From NCBI GenBank assembly GCA_016720595.1, contig JADKKI010000021.1, forward strand, positions 1-64,000: a stretch of DNA of 64,000 nucleotides. Reading direction: 5' to 3'. The notes below the pieces were generated by a model. It was not told the DNA's origin and made no database searches. It worked only from the letters and a program-made list of their open reading frames with translations. The position numbers and the translations under genes are program-made. Source of the stretch: Myxococcales bacterium. Lineage in GTDB: Bacteria > Myxococcota_A > Polyangia > Haliangiales > Haliangiaceae. Position 1 is the stretch's first letter. Each line of letters opens with the position of its first letter. Shown here piece by piece: positions 55,114 to 64,000 of this stretch.

Positions 55114-56679
55114 ATGGGAACACCATTCGGGATCGTGGCCGGGTGCGAGCTGAAGACGGTCGAGCCCGGGCGCTCGACGCTGTGGGCCTCGATCAAGGTG
55201 GAGCCGCGCGGCCGAGCGCTCGAGAGCGAGCGTTCGCCGCTCGCCGTGGTGCTGGTGATCGATGTCTCCGGCTCGATGCAGGGCGATCCGCTCACGCACG
55301 TGCTCAAGAGCTGCGAGCTGGTCGCCGATCTGCTGACCGAGCGGGATCAGCTCTCCGTGGTCACGTTCGGCACCCACGCCGGCGTGCGCTGCGGCCTGAC
55401 CTCGGTCGATGACCCCGGCCGCGCGCAGGTCAAGGCCTCGCTCGCCGGCGTGCGCGCCGATGGCAGCACGAACATGCACGGTGGCCTCGAGGTCGCGGCC
55501 GGCGTGCTGATGGCGGCGCCGGTGGGGCTGCGTCGCACCGTCGTGCTGCTGTCGGATGGGCAACCGAACATCGGGCTGCAATCGGCGACGGATCTCGCCG
55601 GCTACGTGAAGAGCCTCAAGCTCGCGGTCTCCACGCTCGGCTTCGGGCTTCACCACGACGAGAACGTGCTCGAGGCGATCGCAACAGCGGGCTCGGGCCG
55701 GTACGCGTACATCCCAGATCCGGTGGTCGCGCGCGTGGATCTCGCCCGCGCGGCGCTGGCGCACGGCGGCATCGTCGCCGATCAGCTCGAGCTGCAGCTC
55801 GCCCCTGCCGACGGTGTCGAGCTCGTGCAGCTGCTCCCCGCGGGGCAGCTCCGGCACGGCAAGCACGGGATCGCGACGTCGATCGGCGATGTGTTCGTGG
55901 ACGAGCCACGTGCGGTGGCGCTCGAGCTCCAGCTCGATCTCAAGCCCGGCGCGAGCGGCCGCCTCGTCGAGATCGCCGTCGTGGGCCGCGCGCCCGATGG
56001 CACCACGCACCGCATGACGGCGACGCTCGACGTCGACATCCGCACCGGCCCGAAGGTCATCGACAAGGATGCGCAGCGCGAGATCATCCTGGTCCAGGCG
56101 GATGCCGCACGGGCCCAGGCGCGCGCGCAGGCCGATCGCGGTGCGATGCCCGCCGCAGCGGCGATCCTCAAGCAGCTCGCCGCGCGGATCGATGCGCTCG
56201 AGGGCTTCGATCGCACGGACGGCTCGGCGATCGCGGATGTCCGCGAGACGCTCCAGGACGAGATCGAGCAGTACGAGCGCCAGTCCAGCGATGTCGAGCG
56301 CATGCACCAGCGCAAGCAATCGATGGCGTACAAGTCCGCCACGCCGATGATGGCGCCTGCAGTCGCGATGCCCGCCCCGGTCGCCGCGGCGCTCGTGGGG
56401 ATCGGCGGCCCGGTCGCCGGCCAACATCACCCGCTGCTCACCGAGACCACGATCGGACGGATCCTCGGGAACGCGATCCCCGTCTCCAGCGGCGCGCTCA
56501 GCAAGCGGCACGCGCGCGTGATGTTCACGAACGGGGACTTCGTGCTGATCGACCTCGGCTCCACCAACGGCTCGAGCGTCAATGGCAAGCGGGTCCACTC
56601 GCAGATCCTGCGGGACGGTGACCTGATCGAGATCGGCGACGCCGTGTTCCGGTTCCAGGTGGGATCCCGGAAGCCGTGA
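55114..56679 (+). CDS. VWA domain protein with C-terminal FHA domain
   Basis: 521 residues from ATG 55114. Residues 40-215: VWA fold with MIDAS VLVIDVSGSMQGD (DxSxS), GSTNMHGGL (Thr site) and LLSDGQPN (Asp). Residues 215-330: beta-rich. Residues 335-415: helical, coiled-coil (DEIEQYERQSSDVERMHQRK). Residues 440-521: FHA (TIGRILGNAIPVSSGALSKR HARV, LIDLGSTNGSSVNGKRV), which binds phosphothreonine. No signal peptide, so cytoplasmic. It probably links a Ser/Thr kinase signal to a metal-dependent adhesion/assembly module. No kinase is next to it; one lies at 32806. Confidence 0.88.
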   Translation: MGTPFGIVAGCELKTVEPGRSTLWASIKVEPRGRALESERSPLAVVLVIDVSGSMQGDPLTHVLKSCELVADLLTERDQLSVVTFGTHAGVRCGLTSVDDPGRAQVKASLAGVRADGSTNMHGGLEVAAGVLMAAPVGLRRTVVLLSDGQPNIGLQSATDLAGYVKSLKLAVSTLGFGLHHDENVLEAIATAGSGRYAYIPDPVVARVDLARAALAHGGIVADQLELQLAPADGVELVQLLPAGQLRHGKHGIATSIGDVFVDEPRAVALELQLDLKPGASGRLVEIAVVGRAPDGTTHRMTATLDVDIRTGPKVIDKDAQREIILVQADAARAQARAQADRGAMPAAAAILKQLAARIDALEGFDRTDGSAIADVRETLQDEIEQYERQSSDVERMHQRKQSMAYKSATPMMAPAVAMPAPVAAALVGIGGPVAGQHHPLLTETTIGRILGNAIPVSSGALSKRHARVMFTNGDFVLIDLGSTNGSSVNGKRVHSQILRDGDLIEIGDAVFRFQVGSRKP

Positions 56680-56718
56680 CGTGATGCGCACCGCCGGTTG
56701 ACCAGCTAAGGTCACGCC

Positions 56719-58743
56719 GTGCTGGCAGCGGAGGTCCTCGACCGCATCTCGATCGAGCCCGGCGTCTATCTGTTCAAGGACGCGAAGGGGGTCGTGATCT
56801 ACGTCGGCAAGGCGAAGAGCCTCCGCACGCGCGTCCGCCAGTACTTCCGGGAGGGCGGCGACGAGCGGTTCTTCGTGGCCGCGGGGTTCCTCGGGCGAGC
56901 GGTCACCGATGTCGAGACCATCGTGGTGTCGTCGTCGAAGGAGGCCCTGCTCCTCGAGAACCACCTGATCAAGAAGCATCAGCCGAAGTTCAACGTGAAG
57001 CTCCGGGACGACAAGCAGTACCTCGTGCTGCGCCTCGTCGATCCACAGGCCGACGGCACCAAGCGCCAGCAGTTCCCACGCGTCGAGGTGGTGCGCAACA
57101 TCCGCGATGACGCCGCGAACTATTACGGCCCGTATCACTCGGCCACCGGCGCGCGCGAGACGCTGCGGACGCTGAACCGCCACTTCCAGCTCCGCACCTG
57201 CACCGATCACGTGCTCGAGTCGCGCGGCCGCCCGTGCCTGCAGTACCAGATCAAGCGCTGCTCCGGCCCGTGCGCCATCGACGTCACCCCCGCGTCGTAC
57301 GGCGAGCAGGTCGAGGACGTGAAGATGTTCCTCTCCGGCAAGAACGCCGAGCTGTTGACGCGGCTCCGCGGCCGCATGACGGCGCGCGCCGAGCGGGAGG
57401 ACTTCGAGGTCGCCGCCGTGCTCCGCGATTCGATCGATGCCGTGGAGCGCACGCTCGCGAAGCAGCACATCGTGCAGGACGACTTCGTGGATCAGGACGT
57501 GTGGGGCCTGTATCGCGAGGCCGATGCCGTCGAGGTCGTGGTGCTGTTCGTCCGCGCCGGGAAGCTGGTGGGCCGCCGTGCGTTCTCGCAGAAGGATCAG
57601 GAGCTGCCCGATGCCGCGGTGATCGGCGAGCACCTCCAGCAGTATTACGCGACGGGCACGTACATCCCCGACGAGATCGTGGTGGGTGCTGACCTCGAGG
57701 ACTCCGAGGTGCTGGCCGATTGGCTCGGCTCCGTCCGCGGCAAGAGGGTGAAGCTTCTCGAGCCCCGCCGTGGCGTGCGCGCGAAGCTCGTGGAGCTCGC
57801 CGATCGCAACGCGGCCGCCTCCGCGGTCTCGCGCCGGGGCACGGATGCGGATGCCGAGGCGCTGCTGGCCAAGGTCGCGAAGCGGCTCGAGCTCGCGCGC
57901 CCTCCCCGCCGCATCGAGTGCTTCGACATCGCGCACATCCAGGGCACCGACACGGTGGCCTCGATGGTGACGTTCGTCGATGGCGTCCCGGCGCGTGCGC
58001 TCTACCGCAAGTTCAAGATCCGGACCGTCGAGAACAACGACTTCGCCGCGATGTACGAGGTGCTGACGCGGCGGTTCAAGCGCGCGCGCCCGCGCACGGG
58101 AGGCGAGAACGATGGAGTCGAGGAGGATCCGGCGTGGGCGGCGCCCGATCTCCTCGTGATCGATGGCGGCAAGGGTCAGCTCGGCATGGCGGTGGCCGCG
58201 CTCAAGGATCTCGGGATCCCGGTCGGCGGTGACAAGGGCCTCGAGGTGATCGGCCTCGCCAAGGAGCGCGAGCTCGAGGCCGGTGGGGCGCCCGATCGGA
58301 TCTACCGGCGCAACGTGAAGGATTCGATCGCACTGCGCGCGAACTCACCGGAGCTCTACGTGCTGGCGCGGATCCGCGACGAGGCGCACCGGTTCGCGAA
58401 CTCGTTCCACCGCGATCGGCGCAGCAAGGGCACGCTGAAGAGCGAGCTCGACTCGATCCCCGGCATTGGCGCAACGCGTCGTCAGCGCCTGCTCAAGCAT
58501 TTCGGCAGTGTGCGCGCGGTGCGGCTCGCGGGGATCGAGGAGCTCGCGAAGGCGCCCGGGATGAACAAGGCGGCCGCGCAGCAGGTCAGCGCGTACTTCC
58601 GCGCACGCGAGCAGGAGGAGGCCGGTGGCCCAGCGCTGACCGGCACCAGCGCGGAGATCGACGGTGACTTCGACGCCAACGTCGAGGGGCACGATGCCGA
58701 CACCGACGGCAACGAGCTGATCGAGACCGTTCCGCAGGATTGA
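56719..58743 (+). CDS. uvrC: excinuclease ABC subunit C
   Basis: 674 residues from GTG 56719. GIY-YIG nuclease 13-95 (EPGVYLFKDAKGVVIYVGKA KSLRTRV), a UVR motif near 205-240 (RMTARAEREDFEVAAVLRDS IDAVERT), the UvrC endonuclease core about 370-530 (RIECFDIAHIQGTDTVASMV and DLLVIDGGKGQLGMAVAAL), and tandem HhH at about 580-630 (IPGIGATRRQRLLKHFGSVR and APGMNKAAAQQVSAYF). It makes the 3' and 5' cuts in nucleotide-excision repair with UvrB. Full length. An acidic tail of about 40 residues follows the HhH. Confidence 0.97.
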   Translation: MLAAEVLDRISIEPGVYLFKDAKGVVIYVGKAKSLRTRVRQYFREGGDERFFVAAGFLGRAVTDVETIVVSSSKEALLLENHLIKKHQPKFNVKLRDDKQYLVLRLVDPQADGTKRQQFPRVEVVRNIRDDAANYYGPYHSATGARETLRTLNRHFQLRTCTDHVLESRGRPCLQYQIKRCSGPCAIDVTPASYGEQVEDVKMFLSGKNAELLTRLRGRMTARAEREDFEVAAVLRDSIDAVERTLAKQHIVQDDFVDQDVWGLYREADAVEVVVLFVRAGKLVGRRAFSQKDQELPDAAVIGEHLQQYYATGTYIPDEIVVGADLEDSEVLADWLGSVRGKRVKLLEPRRGVRAKLVELADRNAAASAVSRRGTDADAEALLAKVAKRLELARPPRRIECFDIAHIQGTDTVASMVTFVDGVPARALYRKFKIRTVENNDFAAMYEVLTRRFKRARPRTGGENDGVEEDPAWAAPDLLVIDGGKGQLGMAVAALKDLGIPVGGDKGLEVIGLAKERELEAGGAPDRIYRRNVKDSIALRANSPELYVLARIRDEAHRFANSFHRDRRSKGTLKSELDSIPGIGATRRQRLLKHFGSVRAVRLAGIEELAKAPGMNKAAAQQVSAYFRAREQEEAGGPALTGTSAEIDGDFDANVEGHDADTDGNELIETVPQD

Positions 58744-58992
58744 GCCGAGCGCCGCGGGAGTGCCCGCGAGAGATCTCGGATTGCTTGCACGTTGAGGCGT
58801 CGGGACATCTGCGACAGATCTGCGACGCCGAAAAACACGCGATGGCTCCAATGTCGGACACGAGAAATCCAGATGTCCCACATGGCGAAGTCCGTGGTGA
58901 TGTCCTTAAGATGGGAAGTCGTACTCGTTTGCAGCGTTGTGCAATCGCCGCTCGCTAACGGGTTCTCACTAGCCAGGAGCAAGGAATCAAAC
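58744..58992. other. intergenic region before the Cys-rich lipoprotein
   Basis: 249 bp of lower GC. It contains GGGACATCT (58802-58810) and its inverse AGATGTCCC (58871-58879), and the local repeat ATCTGCGAC-A-GATCTGCGAC. A promoter or small structured RNA is possible; none is assigned. Confidence 0.4.
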
Positions 58993-59367
58993 ATGCGCAC
59001 CTCGATGATGCTCGCGACCCTGATGGCCCTCTCGCTCGCTGCCTGTGCGGATCAGGACACGACGTTCGAAGGCGACACGCTGCCCGGCCCGACGGTGCAG
59101 AAGGTTGTCTGCCCCAATGGTTGTTCGCCCAGCATCCAGAACACGCTGGATAATGGCGAGTGGATCCCCGTCGGTGCGGGCTCGTTCGTCAACGCGCTGA
59201 CCACGGTGCAGGGCGTGAGCGCGTGCTCGTCGCTGCCGGCCACTGGCCAGTGCGCGTTCGCGTGTGACCCCACCGCGTTCCGCGAGACCCTGCCGGTCGG
59301 CACCTGCGCCGCGATCCGCTGCGAGTTCCCGGACGGCGGCGAAGTGGTCGTCGGCGGCTGTCACTGA
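58993..59367 (+). CDS. Cys-rich lipoprotein
   Basis: 124 residues from ATG 58993, preceded by AGGAG and AAGGAA. Signal MRTSMMLATLMALSLAACAD with lipobox LAAC. The mature part has eight Cys (VVCPNGCSPS, VSACSSLPATGQCAFACDPT, TCAAIRC and GGC), so it is probably disulfide-rich and exported. No family was recognised. It is convergent with the AlkD-like gene. Confidence 0.75.
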   Translation: MRTSMMLATLMALSLAACADQDTTFEGDTLPGPTVQKVVCPNGCSPSIQNTLDNGEWIPVGAGSFVNALTTVQGVSACSSLPATGQCAFACDPTAFRETLPVGTCAAIRCEFPDGGEVVVGGCH

Positions 59368-59411
59368 CCCGCTGACGTGGCGGGAACGATTCCGCGGTAG
59401 CCACCCGAGCG

Positions 59412-60125
59412 TCAGCGCCGGATCGTCGTGACCCGACGATGATGCGCCATCAGCTCGGTGCGCATCGTCAGCGGAAGCCCCGCCACCACCTGCCGGGCAC
59501 ACGGCTTCGACATCAAGCGCGCGTAGCGACGGAAGAACGCCTCGACGCACACCGGCTCGGCACGTGCGAGCTCGCGCAACACGCTCCCGACTGCGCTCTG
59601 ATCGAGCGGCTGGTGGGACCACACCACCGTCGAGCACACGAGGAGGATCGCGTCAGTGATCCCCGGGATCCCATCACCTTGGGGTGCGAGCCGCGCGAGC
59701 GCGATGCACACGGCGCGGCGCTGCCAGACCGTCTCGGCGGTGCGCCACTGCGTCAGGCTCCGGATCGCGTCGGCACGCCCGGGCTCCCGCTCGACGAGTG
59801 CGCCGAGGACCGTCGTGGCGAAGGCATCGACCACGACCTCGTCCTCGAGGTGACGGCGTGCGAACGCGCGCGCGAAGCCGGTCAGGTCCGCGGTCCGCAG
59901 CTGATCGCCGAGCAGCTCTCCGAGCACGATGATCGCGGCGACCTTGTCCTCGATCGCCTTGCGCTCGAGCAGCGCGAGCGCGAGCCGCTTGCCCACGCTC
60001 GCCGGGTGATCTGCGAACCCGTGATCGCTCCACCACGCCCGCACGATCGCCCGCAGCTTGGCCTTGGGGCGGGTCCCACGACCGAGCCGGCGGTGGAGGT
60101 CAGCGATCGGATCGCGATTGACCAT
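59412..60125 (-). CDS. AlkD-like HEAT-repeat protein (DNA alkylation repair family)
   Basis: 237 residues from ATG 60125. All-helical HEAT-like array: VGKRLALALLERKAIEDKVA AIIVLGELLGD, WRTAETVWQRRAVCIALARL and STVVWSHQPLDQSAVGSVLR ELARAEPVCVEAFFRR. The Trp and WxRR pattern is that of AlkC/AlkD DNA glycosylases, which remove N3- and N7-alkylpurines without base flipping. The aromatic/Asp pocket cannot be fully checked by eye. No signal peptide. It is divergent from ftsK (115 bp). Confidence 0.75.
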   Translation of the reverse strand: MVNRDPIADLHRRLGRGTRPKAKLRAIVRAWWSDHGFADHPASVGKRLALALLERKAIEDKVAAIIVLGELLGDQLRTADLTGFARAFARRHLEDEVVVDAFATTVLGALVEREPGRADAIRSLTQWRTAETVWQRRAVCIALARLAPQGDGIPGITDAILLVCSTVVWSHQPLDQSAVGSVLRELARAEPVCVEAFFRRYARLMSKPCARQVVAGLPLTMRTELMAHHRRVTTIRR

Positions 60126-60181
60126 CCCCCACAATCTCACGCCCTGGCTCTGACGCGGTGTGTCACCCGTGGAGTGAAAAC

Positions 60182-60210
60182 TTGGGAGCTGATATCGGTG
60201 GATGTAGGAT
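60182..60210 (+). promoter_or_regulatory. candidate sigma-70-type promoter for ftsK
   Basis: TTGGGA, a 17-bp spacer and TAGGAT, in the lower-GC spacer before the ATG at 60241. Both hexamers match the consensus at four of six positions. This is a moderate match only. Confidence 0.35.
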
Positions 60211-60240
60211 AAGGTACTCCTGGGATTCTCTGGAGTACTT

Positions 60241-62895
<2,655 letters not shown>

Positions 62896-62973
62896 GCGCT
62901 CGGATTCGCCCGGGATCCTGCGCCCACGACAAAGTTCCGCAACCGCAGCGCGCGCTGGCCGATAGGCCGGCAC

Positions 62974-64000
62974 ATGCACAAGACAGCCTCCCTCTCCCTC
63001 TCCCTCCCACTCCTCCTCTCTCTCTCTTCCGCCTGCAGCCTGATCAAGGTCAACGGCAAGCCGCTCGGCGGTAGCTCGCCGAGCGCGACGTCGACGGAGC
63101 CCGTGTCTGACGCGGACTCGAGCGGTGGCTCGAATGGCTTCGAGACCGGCGAGCAGTACCAGGCCCGCCGGGATCAGGAGTCTGCCGCGGAGGAGCGCGC
63201 GGCTCCGAAGGCGCCGGCCGGGCGCCCCGAGTGGTGCGACGCGTACGTCGGCGACTCGGAGAACGTCGACCTCGCCGACTTCCAGAACCTCGAGGCTCCC
63301 GGCCGCGACTGGCAGCTCGTCGCGATCAAGTTCGCGGGCGTGATGTGCACGGTGCGCGGCGAGCATCGCGAGCTCCGGCCCAAGGTGATGGCGCTGCGCG
63401 GGCCTTGGATGAAGCAGCACGGCCTCGACGAGAGCGACCTCGAGGTGGTGGTCGCGGAACGCAAGGGCCGAGGCTGGGATCGGCAGAGCTATGAGGCCCT
63501 CGGCGGTCCGGTGAGCCAGATCGACGACGCGAGCCCGCTCCAGCTCGACGTGCTCGGCCCGAAGGCCTCGATGCTGATGCGGGTGGCGACGGTGGCCGGC
63601 TGCGCGAAGCAAGAGTCCCTGCTCCGCCAGATCCAGTGCGCCCAGGAGCCGATCGACGCGGCGAAGGCGTACGCGGAGATCGAGCACACGCCGAAGCTCA
63701 ACATCCAGACGCGGTACCACCTGCGCCAGTTCGTGAAGAGCGCCGTCGAGGATCAGGCGCGTGCCCGGATCGAGCTCGCCGCGAAGGCCAAGGAGGAGCC
63801 GGGGATCGGCAAGCTCGTCGCGATCGCCCGCGCCCAGCACGAGGAGTGGGCAACGCCGAACGCCACGCGCGACAAGCTCGTGGGCCTGCTCGCCACCATC
63901 GAGACCGCGACCGCGGCCAACAAGCGCTCCGCATTTGCCGGCTGCCCGGCGGCGACGGCGGCGGCGACGGCGGTATGGACCGATGCGGTGCGGAGCGCTC
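62974..64000 (+). CDS. lipoprotein, C-terminus outside window
   Basis: ATG 62974 opens MHKTASLSLSLPLLLSLSSA CSLIKVNG, a lipoprotein signal (lipobox SSAC) coded by an almost pure pyrimidine tract (about 62988-63031). The frame is open to the window edge (over 340 residues). After a Ser/Gly linker come WCDAYVGDSENVDLADFQNL, VMCTVRGEHRELRPKVMALR GPWMKQHG and an all-helical region with HYHLRQFV-like repeats. No family was recognised. Probably outer-membrane anchored. It starts 78 bp after ftsK. Confidence 0.75.
   Translation, partial: MHKTASLSLSLPLLLSLSSACSLIKVNGKPLGGSSPSATSTEPVSDADSSGGSNGFETGEQYQARRDQESAAEERAAPKAPAGRPEWCDAYVGDSENVDLADFQNLEAPGRDWQLVAIKFAGVMCTVRGEHRELRPKVMALRGPWMKQHGLDESDLEVVVAERKGRGWDRQSYEALGGPVSQIDDASPLQLDVLGPKASMLMRVATVAGCAKQESLLRQIQCAQEPIDAAKAYAEIEHTPKLNIQTRYHLRQFVKSAVEDQARARIELAAKAKEEPGIGKLVAIARAQHEEWATPNATRDKLVGLLATIETATAANKRSAFAGCPAATAAATAVWTDAVRSA

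Overview
The window looks like chromosomal DNA of a very GC-rich, delta-proteobacterium-like organism, most probably a myxobacterium (phylum Myxococcota, in the Haliangium/Nannocystis/Kofleria part of the group). The grounds are gene content: many lipoproteins with long Pro/Ala linkers, an AgmX/PglI-type C-terminal domain, a Ser/Thr kinase with a PEGA tail, LRR proteins with the TIGR02996 companion domain, a retron reverse transcriptase of the myxobacterial kind, and twin WYL regulators. No rRNA, tRNA or CRISPR array was seen.

Layout. 1-5.9 kb: envelope genes (alpha/beta hydrolase, small lipoproteins, AgmX/PglI protein, L,D-transpeptidase), most broken by single-base frameshifts. 6-14.1 kb: a DUF4157 (HExxH) giant protein with PNAST repeats, a helical-repeat protein, and a divergent AAA+ ATPase followed by two tiny membrane proteins; this resembles the cargo/ATPase part of an extracellular contractile injection system (eCIS), but no tube or sheath genes are present. 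14.1-16 kb: TetR regulator with twin palindromic operators and a ferritin-like di-iron protein. 16.1-19.3 kb: a second frameshift-rich block of PKD/propeller/MORN lipoproteins. 19.3-38.5 kb: mostly intact housekeeping and envelope genes (membrane protein, WYL pair, TonB-dependent receptor, cyclophilin, SDR, TonB-like protein, ComEA-like HhH protein, orphan antitoxin-like protein, kinase, cytochrome c, polyphosphate:AMP phosphotransferase, M20 peptidase). 38.5-40.8 kb: a repeat-rich, gene-poor stretch ending in a truncated HNH gene. 40.8-47.6 kb: HhH lipoprotein, MFS transporter, ssb and three glycosyltransferase-like genes. 47.6-53.9 kb: the most interesting region. 53.9-64 kb: rseP, a VWA-FHA protein, uvrC, a Cys-rich lipoprotein, an AlkD-like protein, ftsK and the start of a further lipoprotein.

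The standout is 47.6-53.9 kb. A reverse transcriptase carrying the retron hallmarks NAxxH, YADD and (V/I)TG lies 4 nt after a 19-position inverted repeat (50868-50886 / 51015-51033) that brackets a structured 128-nt segment. This is the layout of a retron msr-msd with a1/a2 arms. The RT overlaps by ATGA a protein with an uncharacterised N-terminal domain, a TIGR02996 domain and leucine-rich repeats, the best candidate effector. Upstream, coupled to a CxCxxC protein, is a HEAT-repeat/aldo-keto-reductase fusion whose usual AKR catalytic residues appear to be missing and whose reading frame is broken by a perfect 17-bp tandem duplication; removing one copy restores the frame exactly, so the gene may be phase-variable.

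Reading-frame breaks are concentrated in 1-5.9 kb and 16.1-19.3 kb and are otherwise sporadic. Several sit in short homopolymers, so residual sequencing indels and real pseudogenes cannot be separated from one sequence.
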